This document shows, piece after piece, positions 27,695 through 36,389 of a DNA stretch of 64,000 nucleotides; position 1 is the stretch's first letter, and every line of letters begins with the position of its first letter. Below the pieces are notes generated by a model. The model made no database searches and was not told the DNA's origin. It saw nothing but the letters and a program-made list of their open reading frames with translations. The stretch comes from Polymorphobacter fuscus (GTDB lineage: Bacteria > Pseudomonadota > Alphaproteobacteria > Sphingomonadales > Sphingomonadaceae), in contig NZ_JAATJI010000002.1 of the NCBI RefSeq assembly GCF_011927825.1, positions 496,001-560,000 of the forward strand, given 5' to 3'. The position numbers were made by a program, and so were the translations under genes.

Positions 27695-29626
27695 GTGACA
27701 CAAAGACCTCACACCCCACTTCTCGACACGGTCAATGTACCGGCAGACATGAAGCGGTTGAGTCAGGAACAATTGCGCCAGCTCGCCGACGAGTTGCGCA
27801 CCGAAATGATCGATGTTGTGTCGACGACCGGCGGCCATCTGGGCGCCGGGCTCGGCGTCATCGAACTGACGGTCGCGCTTCATTATGTTTTCGATACGCC
27901 CGACGACCGGTTGATCTGGGACGTTGGCCACCAGGCCTATCCGCACAAGATCCTGACCGGTCGGCGCGATCGCATCCGCTCCTTGCGTCAGGGCGGCGGC
28001 CTGTCGGGCTTCACCAAGCGCGCCGAAAGCGAATATGATCCGTTCGGCGCCGCGCACAGCTCGACCTCGATTTCGGCTGCCATCGGCTTTGCTGTCGCCA
28101 ACAAGCTGAAGGATCAGCCGGGCAAGGCCATTGCTGTCATCGGCGACGGTTCGATGTCCGCCGGCATGGCCTATGAAGCGATGAACAATGCCGCCCAGGC
28201 CGGCAACCGGCTGGTCGTCATCCTCAACGACAACGACATGAGCATCGCGCCGCCGGTCGGCGCGCTTTCCGCCTATCTGTCGCGGCTGCTGTCGTCACGC
28301 AAGTTCCTGGAATTGCGCGAAGCCATCAAGGGCATCGCCAAAAAGGCGCTGCCGCCACCGCTCAGCCGCGCCGCGGCGCGCGCCGAGGAATATGCCCGCG
28401 GCATGGCGCAAGGCGGCGGCACCCTGTTCGAAGAACTCGGTTTTTACTATGTCGGGCCGATCGACGGCCACAACCTCGAACATCTGTTGCCGGTGCTCGA
28501 AAATGTCCGCGATGCGGCCGAAGGCCCGATGCTGATCCATGTCGTCACGCAGAAGGGCAAGGGCTATGCCCCCGCCGAAGCGGCGCCCGACAAATATCAT
28601 GGCGTGCAGAAGTTCGATGTCATCTCGGGCGCCCAGCACAAGTCGACGCCCAAGGCGCCGGCCTATCAGAATGTCTTCGGGGACGCGCTGATCGCCGAAG
28701 GCAAGCGCGACCCGCGCATCGTCGCCATCACCGCCGCCATGCCGTCGGGTACCGGGGTCGATCGCTTCAACAAGGCGTTTCCGGACCGCACCTTCGATGT
28801 CGGCATTGCCGAACAACATGCGGTGACGTTCGCCGCCGGGCTCGCCGCCCAGGGCATGCGGCCGTTCTGCGCCATCTACAGCACCTTCCTGCAGCGCGCC
28901 TATGACCAGGTCGTGCACGACGTGGCGATCCAGAACTTGCCGGTGCGCTTTGCCATCGACCGGGCCGGGCTGGTCGGCGCCGATGGCTGCACCCATGCCG
29001 GCGCCTTCGACGTTGCCTATCTGGCGACCCTGCCGAACATGGTCGTCATGGCAGCGTCGGACGAGAATGAACTCGCCAACATGGTCCACACCATGGCGCT
29101 TCACGACGATGGCCCGATCGCGGTGCGCTATCCGCGCGGCGAGGGCACTGGTGTCGCCATCCAGGCGGTGCCGACGCGGCTGCCGATCGGCAAGGGCCAC
29201 ATCGTGCGCGAAGGCAAGACCGTCGCCATCCTGTCGCTCGGCACCCGCCTTCAGGAAGCCGAAAAGGCCGCCGACGAGCTGGAGACAAAGGGCCTGTCGA
29301 CCACTATTGCCGACATGCGATTTGCCAAGCCGCTCGACCAGGAGCTGATCCGCAGGCTGGCGGCCACCCACGAAGTGCTGGTGACGATCGAGGAAGGCGC
29401 CGCCGGCGGCTTCGGGGCGCATGTGCTGACCTGGCTCAGCGACGAGGGCCTGACCGACGCCGGGCTCAAGGTGCGCACCTTGCGCTTGCCCGACATCTTC
29501 CAGGACCATGACAATCCGGCGAAGCAATATGCCGAGGCGGGGCTGGACGCACCTGCCATCGTGGCGACCGTCCTGGAGGCCTTGCGGCACAATTCGGTGG
29601 GTTTCGTCGGCGGCCAGCGGGCCTGA
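27695..29626 (+). CDS. dxs: 1-deoxy-D-xylulose-5-phosphate synthase
   Basis: First enzyme of the MEP isoprenoid pathway; condenses pyruvate and glyceraldehyde 3-phosphate using thiamine diphosphate. About 643 aa, the normal length. It shows [36 protein letters not shown], the ThDP motif [17 protein letters not shown], and the transketolase-like [25 protein letters not shown] (in parts) and [20 protein letters not shown] at 27695 was chosen, with GCGGA five bases upstream; TTG at 27692 is an alternative start. No isoprenoid neighbours are present. Confidence 0.96.
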   Translation: MTQRPHTPLLDTVNVPADMKRLSQEQLRQLADELRTEMIDVVSTTGGHLGAGLGVIELTVALHYVFDTPDDRLIWDVGHQAYPHKILTGRRDRIRSLRQGGGLSGFTKRAESEYDPFGAAHSSTSISAAIGFAVANKLKDQPGKAIAVIGDGSMSAGMAYEAMNNAAQAGNRLVVILNDNDMSIAPPVGALSAYLSRLLSSRKFLELREAIKGIAKKALPPPLSRAAARAEEYARGMAQGGGTLFEELGFYYVGPIDGHNLEHLLPVLENVRDAAEGPMLIHVVTQKGKGYAPAEAAPDKYHGVQKFDVISGAQHKSTPKAPAYQNVFGDALIAEGKRDPRIVAITAAMPSGTGVDRFNKAFPDRTFDVGIAEQHAVTFAAGLAAQGMRPFCAIYSTFLQRAYDQVVHDVAIQNLPVRFAIDRAGLVGADGCTHAGAFDVAYLATLPNMVVMAASDENELANMVHTMALHDDGPIAVRYPRGEGTGVAIQAVPTRLPIGKGHIVREGKTVAILSLGTRLQEAEKAADELETKGLSTTIADMRFAKPLDQELIRRLAATHEVLVTIEEGAAGGFGAHVLTWLSDEGLTDAGLKVRTLRLPDIFQDHDNPAKQYAEAGLDAPAIVATVLEALRHNSVGFVGGQRA

Positions 29627-29679
29627 CCCCACTGCCGCAGGCGTGTGACGTCTCTCGACATGCGTGGGCGGCGTCCCCT

Positions 29680-30909
29680 ATGCCGCATTGCAATATGCAC
29701 GCGCCCGTTGTCTCCCCGAATCGCGTTCCGACCCGTGGGGAGATCCTGCTGCTCGGAACGCTGACGGCGTTCGGCGCGCTGACCATCGACCTTTACCTGC
29801 CGACATTGCCCAGCATCGCGCGCAGTTTCGCCGTCGCGCCGGCAACGGTGCAGCTGACGTTCAGTGCCTTTTTCATCGGCATGGCGATCGGGCAGCTTTT
29901 TTACGGTCCGCTCAGCGATCGAATCGGCCGGCGGCCGGCCATTCTCATCGGCTGCGTCGTCTATGTCGCGGCCAGTCTCGCCTGCACGCTGGCGCCATCG
30001 ATCAACTGGCTCATCGCCGGACGTTTTGCCCAGGCGCTCGGCTGCTGTGCCGGGATGGTCGTGGCGCGGGCGGTGGTGCGTGACCGCTACGACCATCGCG
30101 ATTCGGCGCGGATCTTCTCGCTGCTCGTCCTTGTCCTGGCGGTCGCGCCGCTGGTCGCGCCGACGTTGGGTGGCTGGCTGGCGCAGGCCTTTTCCTGGCG
30201 CGCGGTGTTTTTCGTGCTGGCGGTGTTCGGTCTCGCGGTCGGGACCGTGGTGTGGTTCCGCCTCGATGAAAGCAGGTCGCCGGCGACCGAGGCCAAGGCG
30301 CGGGGCGAATCGGTCATCGGCGCCTATTTCGACCTGCTGCGCAGCCGTCGCCTGCTCGGCTACACGCTGGTGTCGGCGTGCAATGGCGCGACCCTGTTCA
30401 GCTATATCGCCACGGCGCCCGACCTCGTCATCGATATCTGGGGCTTCACACAACACCAGTTCGGGCTGATCTTTGCCATCATCGCCGTCGGTGTCATCGG
30501 CTCCAGCCAGGTCAATCGGCAGCTGCTGTTGCGGCACGCGCCCGACCGAATTCTCGGCGTCGCCTGCATCTTTGCCGTCGGTTTCGGTGCCGCGCTGCTC
30601 ACCGCCGCGCTGCTCGATGCATCGAAATGGTGGATCATGGCCGGGCTGTTTGCGGTGCTGACATCCAACGGCTTCATCGCCGCCAACGCCCTTGCCGGGG
30701 CGCTCAATGTCGATCCGCTGCGCGCGGGCACAACGTCGGGCCTGTTCGGCGCCGCCAACTTCGCACTCGGCGCGGTGGCTTCGGCAGCGGCGGCGGCGCT
30801 GCACGACAATACGGCGGTCCCGGTCGCCATGGTCATCACCACCGCGCTGGTCGCCGGCGCCGCGGCATATTATTTTCTCGCCCAGCCCCGGCATGGCAAT
30901 TCGGTGTGA
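29680..30909 (+). CDS. Bcr/CflA-family MFS efflux transporter
   Basis: A 409-aa 12-helix drug exporter. The family signatures DLYLPTLPSIARSF in TM1, FYGPLSDRIGRRPAILIG between TM2 and TM3, and RFAQALGCCAGMVVARAVVRDRY in TM4-5 identify the Bcr/CflA group (bicyclomycin, chloramphenicol-type substrates), but no specific substrate can be read. It ends in a GTGA overlap with an EamA transporter gene, so the two exporters are coupled. It begins about 50 bp after dxs. Confidence 0.9.
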   Translation: MPHCNMHAPVVSPNRVPTRGEILLLGTLTAFGALTIDLYLPTLPSIARSFAVAPATVQLTFSAFFIGMAIGQLFYGPLSDRIGRRPAILIGCVVYVAASLACTLAPSINWLIAGRFAQALGCCAGMVVARAVVRDRYDHRDSARIFSLLVLVLAVAPLVAPTLGGWLAQAFSWRAVFFVLAVFGLAVGTVVWFRLDESRSPATEAKARGESVIGAYFDLLRSRRLLGYTLVSACNGATLFSYIATAPDLVIDIWGFTQHQFGLIFAIIAVGVIGSSQVNRQLLLRHAPDRILGVACIFAVGFGAALLTAALLDASKWWIMAGLFAVLTSNGFIAANALAGALNVDPLRAGTTSGLFGAANFALGAVASAAAAALHDNTAVPVAMVITTALVAGAAAYYFLAQPRHGNSV

Positions 30910-31811
30910 CTTTCGGGACTTTCGACGCAAAGGCCTTTCTGCTCGCGCTGGCTGTCGTCGCTGTCTGGGGCACCAATTTCGTCGTCATCCGGCTGGGGCT
31001 CGATGCCCTGCCGCCGCTGCTGTTCGCGGCACTTCGCTTCACGCTGGCGGCGTTGCCGATGGTGTTCTTCCTGCGCCGGCCGGCGGTGCCGTGGCGCGAT
31101 CTGGCGGCCTATGGCGTGCTGATCGGCGTTGGCCAGTTCGGGCTGTTGTTCATCGCCATCGATGGCTGGATCGCGCCGGGGCTGGCGTCGCTGGTCGTGC
31201 AGGTCCAGGTCGTGTTCACCATCGGGCTGGCGATGCGCGGCACCGGGGAACGCCTGGTGCCGGTGCAATATGCGGCGCTGGCGCTGGCGGTGGCGGGCAT
31301 CGCCATCATCCTTACGCACACCGGCGGCACCACGACGCCGCTCGGCGTGGCGCTGGTGGTCGGCGCGGCGCTCGGCTGGGCGCTCGGCAACATGGTGCAG
31401 CGGCGCGCCGGCCGGGTCGACATGCTGGGCTTTGTCGTCTGGTCGAGCCTGTTCGCCATCCCGCCGCTGTTCGCCCTCGCCTTTGTGTTCGAAGGCGCGC
31501 CGCGGATCGCCGAAGCGCTCGGGGCTGCCGGGCCGCAGGTCTGGGCGGTCATCGCCTGGCAGGCGGTCGGCAACACCATGTTCGGCTATGGCGCCTGGGG
31601 CTGGCTGCTGGCGCGCTATCCGGCGTCGTCGGTGGCACCCATGGCGCTGCTGGTGCCGGTGTTCGGCATGGGGTCGGCGGCACTCTGGCTCGGCGAACCG
31701 CTGCCGGGCTGGAAGCTGCTCGCCGCGCTGTGCATCGTCGGCGGGCTCGCGGTCAACATGTTCGGCCCAAGGCTGTTGGCGCGGCGCGTCGCGACGTCGG
31801 CGGGGGGCTAA
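30906..31811 (+). CDS. EamA/DMT-family transporter
   Basis: A 301-aa ten-helix permease of the drug/metabolite transporter superfamily with two EamA repeats (about residues 10-133 and 145-285). The first begins AVVAVWGTNFVVIRLGLDALPPLLFAALRF; the second has the duplicated pattern around WQAVGNTMFGYGAWGWLLARYPASSVAP. This matches YdcZ/YedA/O-acetylserine-type exporters in general shape; the substrate is unknown. GTG start overlaps the preceding MFS gene by 4 nt; the end overlaps the convergent GST gene by 4 nt. Confidence 0.87.
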   Translation: MTFGTFDAKAFLLALAVVAVWGTNFVVIRLGLDALPPLLFAALRFTLAALPMVFFLRRPAVPWRDLAAYGVLIGVGQFGLLFIAIDGWIAPGLASLVVQVQVVFTIGLAMRGTGERLVPVQYAALALAVAGIAIILTHTGGTTTPLGVALVVGAALGWALGNMVQRRAGRVDMLGFVVWSSLFAIPPLFALAFVFEGAPRIAEALGAAGPQVWAVIAWQAVGNTMFGYGAWGWLLARYPASSVAPMALLVPVFGMGSAALWLGEPLPGWKLLAALCIVGGLAVNMFGPRLLARRVATSAGG

Positions 31812-32440
31812 CCCCGCGCCGTGAAATTATACGGCTCGGTCTTTGCCGCCGCCGCCTGCCACGCCGGCCGTGCCTGCAGCCGGGTCACATAGGCCGGAAT
31901 GTTGGGGAAGTGCGCACCGAGCCCCTGTGCAGCGGCAATCTCAGCCACGAAGCTCATCATCACATCGGCGCCCGACAGGGTGTTTTCGACCAGCCAGTCA
32001 TTGCTGCCCAGGCTTTGCGAAAAATAGGCGACATGCGCGCCGATCTGATCCTGGATCCGCGGTTGCAACGGCGCGGCGGCATCGCCCAGCCGCGCCGTGT
32101 ACAGCGCGAGAAGAAACGGCGTCATCGCCGAGCCTTCGGCGAAGTGCAGCCATTCGAGATAGGTTTCGTGCGCGTCGCTGCCGGGGGCAGGGGCCATGCG
32201 GCCGCCGCCATGGCGGCGAATGACATAGTCGGTGATCGCCCCCGATTCGGTCACGACCCGGCCATCGTCGTCGATCACCGGCGACTTGCCGAGCGGATGG
32301 ATGGCCTTGAGCTCGGGCGGCGCCAGGTTGGTGGTCAGGTCGCGGGTATAGGCCTTGATCTGATAGGGAACCGCCAGTTCCTCGAGCAGCCACAAGATGC
32401 GCTGCGACCGGCTGTTGTTGAGATGGTGGACGGTGATCAT
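31808..32440 (-). CDS. Glutathione S-transferase family protein
   Basis: A 210-aa soluble protein. The N-terminal thioredoxin-like domain (residues 1-80) contains HHLNNSRSQRILWLLEEL and the glutathione-binding KSPVIDDDGRVVTESGAI (cis-Pro and Glu-Ser motif). The C-terminal helical domain follows. The Ser in NNSRSQR is the likely catalytic residue, as in beta/theta-type GSTs. The ATG at 32440 follows GGAACC; an upstream frame extension is not supported. Convergent on the EamA gene, divergent from arfB with about 70 bp between. Confidence 0.9.
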   Translation of the reverse strand: MITVHHLNNSRSQRILWLLEELAVPYQIKAYTRDLTTNLAPPELKAIHPLGKSPVIDDDGRVVTESGAITDYVIRRHGGGRMAPAPGSDAHETYLEWLHFAEGSAMTPFLLALYTARLGDAAAPLQPRIQDQIGAHVAYFSQSLGSNDWLVENTLSGADVMMSFVAEIAAAQGLGAHFPNIPAYVTRLQARPAWQAAAAKTEPYNFTARG

Positions 32441-32511
32441 CGGCGGTTCCTTTTGCTTGCGGCACTGGTAGCGCCATTCCGCGCGGGACGAAAATCGCAT
32501 ATTGCACAGCC

Positions 32512-32919
32512 ATGGCGATCATCATCCCCGAAGCCGAGCTGGTCGAAAGCTTCATCCGCGCCTCGGGGCCGGGCGGGCAGAACGTCAACAAGGTGTCGAC
32601 CGCGGTGCAATTGCGTTTCGACGTGCGCGCTTCGCCCAGCCTGCCCGACGATGTCGCCGTGCGCCTGATGCGGCTCGCCGGCAGCCGGATGACCCGGGAT
32701 GGCGTCATCATCATCACCGCCGACCGGTTTCGCACCCAGGATCGCAACCGCGCCGATGCGCGCGAGCGCCTTGCCGCGCTGGTGGCACAGGCCGCCGTGC
32801 GCCCCGTCAAGCGACGGCCGACCAAGCCCAGCGCCGGATCGAAGGAGCGCCGGTTGACCGGCAAGGCGGTGCGATCGGGCGTGAAAGCGGGCCGCACAAA
32901 AGTTCATCATTCCGATTGA
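32512..32919 (+). CDS. arfB: Alternative ribosome-rescue factor ArfB (peptidyl-tRNA hydrolase)
   Basis: Releases ribosomes stalled at mRNA ends without a stop codon. The 135-aa protein has the release-factor GGQ in SGPGGQNVNKVSTAV (residues about 19-33) and a basic, flexible C-terminal tail (about 100-135: KRRPTKPSAGSKERR and TGKAVRSGVKAG) that enters the mRNA channel. The size matches YaeJ/ArfB and not RF1/RF2. Monocistronic. Confidence 0.93.
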   Translation: MAIIIPEAELVESFIRASGPGGQNVNKVSTAVQLRFDVRASPSLPDDVAVRLMRLAGSRMTRDGVIIITADRFRTQDRNRADARERLAALVAQAAVRPVKRRPTKPSAGSKERRLTGKAVRSGVKAGRTKVHHSD

Positions 32920-33022
32920 ACCATTCGCGCGCACGGGTGTTAAGATCGTACCTCTTTCAAAACGAGTGTGCCGTCCCCAATTGAAGGCCGGCGTTCGAAT
33001 ATCGCCCACGAAAGGAACTCTC

Positions 33023-33394
33023 ATGGCTATCAATTCCGAAGGTATCGAAGGCACGTTCAACGAAGGCGTCGGCAAGGTCGAAGGCAAGATCGGCAGCGTG
33101 CTCGGCGATACCCAGACCCAGGCCGAAGGCAAGGTGACCGAGCTCAAGGGCAAGGCCGAACAGGCCATCGGCAAGGGCAAGGAAATCTACGAAAAGGCGA
33201 CCGATACGGTTCGCGAATATGCCGACAAGGCCCCGGAGCAGATCCGCGAAGCCCGTGAGAAGGCCGCTCGTGCGGCTGAAGAAGCCACCACCAAGGCACG
33301 CCATGCCGTTCAGGAACAGCCGATCGCTGTTCTTGCCGGCGGTATCGCCCTGGGCTTCGTGGTCGGCTGGCTGGTCAGCGGCCGCAAGGACTAA
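33023..33394 (+). CDS. CsbD-like/DUF883 membrane-associated stress protein
   Basis: A 123-aa protein. Residues about 5-55 (GTFNEGVGKVEGKIGSVLGD, AEGKVTELKGKAEQAIGKGKE) follow the CsbD repeat pattern, and the C-terminus (about 96-123: QEQPIAVLAGGIALGFVVGWLVSGRKD in parts) is the single membrane helix of DUF883/ElaB proteins. The highly charged middle should be a long helix. CsbD-type proteins are general-stress induced in many bacteria, but no ECF-type promoter could be defined here. Start ATG 33023 follows AAAGGAA. Confidence 0.82.
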   Translation: MAINSEGIEGTFNEGVGKVEGKIGSVLGDTQTQAEGKVTELKGKAEQAIGKGKEIYEKATDTVREYADKAPEQIREAREKAARAAEEATTKARHAVQEQPIAVLAGGIALGFVVGWLVSGRKD

Positions 33395-33442
33395 GCCAGT
33401 CGATGTGGCGTCCGCAACGGGCGCCATCGGCTCGCGAGCACG

Positions 33443-34345
33443 TCAAGCCGCGTCTTCCCTCTCGATGGGGGAAGGCGCGGCATTGTCGTCTCTTGCCTTG
33501 GCCGTGCGCAGCGTGATGATCGCGACACCGATCAAGGTCAACGCGCCGCCGATCAGCATCTGTGTCGTTATCGGCGTGTTGAACACGATGACGGCGATGA
33601 TGACCGACAGCAGCGGCGTCGGCAGCGTGAGCGGCGAAACTGTCGCCACCGGGTAGCGCTGGAAGAGCCAGCTCATGCCGCCGTGCCCGAGCAACGACGA
33701 CAGCAGCCCGGAGAACAGCAGGCAACCCCAGGTCAGCCACGACAGACTGGCGATGTTGCCCAACCTCTGCGGCTCGAAAATCGCGGCTGCGCCTGCGAGG
33801 ATTGGCACGCTGACCGCCGCCAGCCAGGCGTGGATGGTCAACACCGGCACACCGGCAAGTTTTCGGAACAGCAGGTTGCCCATCGCCCAGCAGAGCGCGG
33901 CAGCGACTGTGAGCCACAGGGCAATGCTTTCATCGGCGATGGCAGGGTCGAAGCCCATGACGGCGACTCCGGCAAAGCAGAGCGCCACCGCCGTGATGCG
34001 CGGCCAGCGAATACGCTCCTTGTAAATCAGCACGGCGAGGATGAGGCTGAACGGGACTCCCAATTGTCCGGCGATCGCCAGTGCCGACACATTCTGTGCG
34101 AGCGCAAAACTCAGCGAGCCCAACCCCATGAACAGGGCACCGGCGACAAAGCCGGTTATCAACACCCACAGCATCCGACCCGGCAGCCAGCGCAGCCACG
34201 GCAGGGTGACAACGAGGACGATGGCGTAACGCAGCAGCACGGCTGTCAGCGGCCCTGCGGCTTCCACGGCCAGCTTCACCGGAACGATGTTGAAGGCCCA
34301 GATCAGATCGATGAACAGGATCAGCGCCAGATGCTCGCGCTTCAC
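33443..34345 (-). CDS. EamA/DMT-family transporter
   Basis: A 300-aa ten-helix permease with two EamA repeats (about 5-135 and 147-278). Distinct in sequence from the EamA protein at 30906. First repeat: LILFIDLIWAFNIVPVKLAVEA; second ends LIGGALTLIGVAIITLRTAKARDD. GTG start at 34345 overlaps the upstream DjlA-like gene by 4 nt. Substrate not deducible. Confidence 0.86.
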   Translation of the reverse strand: MKREHLALILFIDLIWAFNIVPVKLAVEAAGPLTAVLLRYAIVLVVTLPWLRWLPGRMLWVLITGFVAGALFMGLGSLSFALAQNVSALAIAGQLGVPFSLILAVLIYKERIRWPRITAVALCFAGVAVMGFDPAIADESIALWLTVAAALCWAMGNLLFRKLAGVPVLTIHAWLAAVSVPILAGAAAIFEPQRLGNIASLSWLTWGCLLFSGLLSSLLGHGGMSWLFQRYPVATVSPLTLPTPLLSVIIAVIVFNTPITTQMLIGGALTLIGVAIITLRTAKARDDNAAPSPIEREDAA

Positions 34346-35097
34346 CGGCCGGCCGCCCGGCCGATTTTCTGGCCGTTGTCCTTGCCGGTGACCCGGGCAT
34401 AGGCGGCGTTGATGATCGCCATGCGGCTTTCGGCGACGCGAATGAACTCGGCCGGCACGCCTTCGGCGAGATGGCGATCTGGGTGATATTGGCGCACCAG
34501 GTCATGATAGGCTCGCCGCAATGTCGCCGCGTCCGCCCCCGGCGTCACCCCCAGCACGGCCCAGTCGTCCGCCGCCGACCCGACATCGGCCGGCGCCAGA
34601 TGCCGCGCCCGCACTCGCGCCGTCGCCGCTGCATCGAATCCCAGCCGCGCCGCCACCGCGTCGAGATAGGCGATCTCGGCTGGATGAAAACCATCCACCG
34701 CCGCGATCAGCCACAGGGCATCGAGCAGATCCTCGAGGACCGGCGACCCGGCGCCGAGCAGGGTCGCCGCTTGGTCCGCATAGGCTTCGAAACCCGCCAT
34801 CGACTGTTTGGCGAGGTCATAGAAGCGGCGGGCATTGTCCGCCTCGCGCTGTTCGACGTGGAACAGGCGCTGGAAGGTGGCGAATTCCGCAGCGCTCGCC
34901 TCGCCATCGGCACGCGCCATTTTTGCAGCCAGCGCGATCGCGGCGATAGTGAAGGCGACACGCCGCCGGTCGGGACTGGCGGTGCGGCGAATTCCGAGGT
35001 CCAGCGCCCCGCCCGCCGCCGCGCCGGCAAGCGCGCCGAGCGGCCCGCCAAGCAGCAGCCCGGCCGCGGCGCCCGCCAGCGCAACCCAGACACTCAT
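34342..35097 (-). CDS. DjlA-like membrane-anchored J-domain protein (TerB + DnaJ)
   Basis: A 251-aa co-chaperone candidate. It has an N-terminal Gly/Ala-rich membrane segment (about 2-32), a central TerB-like helical domain (about 50-165, FTIAAIALAAKMARADGEAS and LWLIAAVDGFHPAEIAYL), and a C-terminal J domain with the HPD motif in YHPDRHLAEGVPAEF. This layout is that of DjlA, which anchors DnaK to the inner membrane. The ATG at 35097 is used; the stop overlaps the EamA gene by 4 nt. Confidence 0.88.
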   Translation of the reverse strand: MSVWVALAGAAAGLLLGGPLGALAGAAAGGALDLGIRRTASPDRRRVAFTIAAIALAAKMARADGEASAAEFATFQRLFHVEQREADNARRFYDLAKQSMAGFEAYADQAATLLGAGSPVLEDLLDALWLIAAVDGFHPAEIAYLDAVAARLGFDAAATARVRARHLAPADVGSAADDWAVLGVTPGADAATLRRAYHDLVRQYHPDRHLAEGVPAEFIRVAESRMAIINAAYARVTGKDNGQKIGRAAGR

Positions 35098-35174
35098 CGA
35101 AAAAGGACTCCGTTCACCAGCGCTTCTTAGGCGATCGGATCGAAGGGGTCACCGTGCCCGCCGATGTTAATGCC

Positions 35175-35708
35175 TCAGTTCCAGCGAATGCCGTCGGCGG
35201 TCGCCGTGACAGCCGCACCGGCGCGAACGGCTGCGGCGGCCACCATGGCCGCAACGGCTGCGCGGCTGTCGGTCGGGGTTTCGCCCGCCAAGGCCGCCAA
35301 GACGGAGTCGGGCAGCGTGCGTGCCGCGTCCCACCGCACACCCGACGCATCGACGGTAACGGCGCTTCCGCGCGCCAGATCGGCCAGCAACATCGCAGCG
35401 CCTGCCACCAGAGCCGCTTCGGGTCCGCTGGCATCGCCGGGCCGTTCCCAGGTCAATGGCGTGCCGTCGATCCCGTCGCGTACCAGCCTTTCGAGCGCTG
35501 TGCCCGACATCGCCGCACCGCCGGGGGCAAACGCCGCGCGGATCAGCCGCAGCCGGGCGACCAGTCGCTTGGCGCCGTCCTGGACCAACCCGTTGATCTC
35601 GGCATCCCCGGTGGGGCCAAGCAACTCGCTCGCCGTCATGACGGTCGCAGCGGGTGTGGCGAGGTCGTGGCACAGCCATTTGCTCAGCAGCGCGGGCAAG
35701 TCGGTCAT
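35175..35708 (-). CDS. chpT: ChpT-like histidine phosphotransferase
   Basis: A 177-aa protein of the alphaproteobacterial ChpT group, which relays phosphate from the CckA kinase to CtrA and CpdR in cell-cycle control. The N-terminal helical hairpin has the phospho-accepting His in SKWLCHDLATPAATVMTASELL (H14), and the C-terminal domain is an ATPase-like fold without ATP-binding residues, as in ChpT. Start ATG 35708 overlaps the cold-shock gene by 4 nt. Similar DHp-only phosphotransferases exist, so the exact orthology is not certain. Confidence 0.78.
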   Translation of the reverse strand: MTDLPALLSKWLCHDLATPAATVMTASELLGPTGDAEINGLVQDGAKRLVARLRLIRAAFAPGGAAMSGTALERLVRDGIDGTPLTWERPGDASGPEAALVAGAAMLLADLARGSAVTVDASGVRWDAARTLPDSVLAALAGETPTDSRAAVAAMVAAAAVRAGAAVTATADGIRWN

Positions 35709-35941
35709 GGCAATGGCTCCTGGTCGGGCGTTGGCATCGGCCGCCGCAGGCCCAATGCCAGCAAACGTCCGTCACCGCCCTGTGTTAATTCGAATTCCAA
35801 GCGGTCGCCCGGCTCGAGCCGGTCGATGGCAGCCGCGGTCAGCGCCGACACATGGACGAACACGTCACAGGGACCAAGATCCGGCGTGATGAAACCGAAG
35901 CCCTTGGCGGCATTGAACCATTTGACGGCGCCACTGGCCAT
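35705..35941 (-). CDS. Cold-shock domain protein (short)
   Basis: A 78-aa single-domain RNA/DNA-binding protein. GAVKWFNAAKGFGFITPD contains RNP1 (KGFGFI) and DVFVHVSAL is RNP2. The C-terminus carries a small extra tail (LRRPMPTPDQEPLP). Its ATG at 35941 overlaps the JAMM gene's stop by 1 nt (TGATG), and it is followed by chpT with 4-nt overlap, giving a tight JAMM-csp-chpT unit. Confidence 0.93.
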   Translation of the reverse strand: MASGAVKWFNAAKGFGFITPDLGPCDVFVHVSALTAAAIDRLEPGDRLEFELTQGGDGRLLALGLRRPMPTPDQEPLP

Positions 35942-36372
35942 CAGGCGGACAGCAGCTGCACCGGCAGGAACCGCCCGTGGACGCAGCCGTCGTCGCGCGG
36001 ATCGTCGGCTTCGCGCTGGCCCACGACCTCCCACCCCGTCACGGCGCCATCGGCGAGGATCAGCCACAGCTGCCCGTTGTGGACGGCCCGCGCTGCATCG
36101 CGTGGCGACGGTTCGGCGCTGCCATTGGGATGGCTGTGATAATGTCCGATCACATGGCGCTGCTCCGCGCGCACATCACGCTGGGTGCGCATCAGCGTGC
36201 CGGGGTCGATCTCGAAACTGGTGGCAGGGTGCGGGCTGACATTCCGGGCTGGCACCACCGCCTCGATGAGGCCCGGTTTGCCGGTCACGAGCCCGCAGCA
36301 TTCGTGCGGATGTGCCTTCTGCGCCTCAGTCTGAAGCGATTCGAACACCCCGCTTGATATTCTGATGATCAT
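35941..36372 (-). CDS. JAMM/MPN-domain metalloprotease-like protein
   Basis: A 143-aa single JAMM domain protein. The zinc motif H-x-H-x10-D is visible in GHYHSHPNGSAEPSPRD, and E24 in HECCG fits the upstream catalytic Glu. Such stand-alone bacterial JAMM proteins cleave isopeptide-type or sulfur-carrier-protein tails (as in Mec+ type), or are uncharacterised. First of the JAMM-csp-chpT operon. Its start codon is only 17 bp from the divergent rluD start. Confidence 0.88.
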   Translation of the reverse strand: MIIRISSGVFESLQTEAQKAHPHECCGLVTGKPGLIEAVVPARNVSPHPATSFEIDPGTLMRTQRDVRAEQRHVIGHYHSHPNGSAEPSPRDAARAVHNGQLWLILADGAVTGWEVVGQREADDPRDDGCVHGRFLPVQLLSA

Positions 36373-36389
36373 TCCAACATGGCTAAGTC

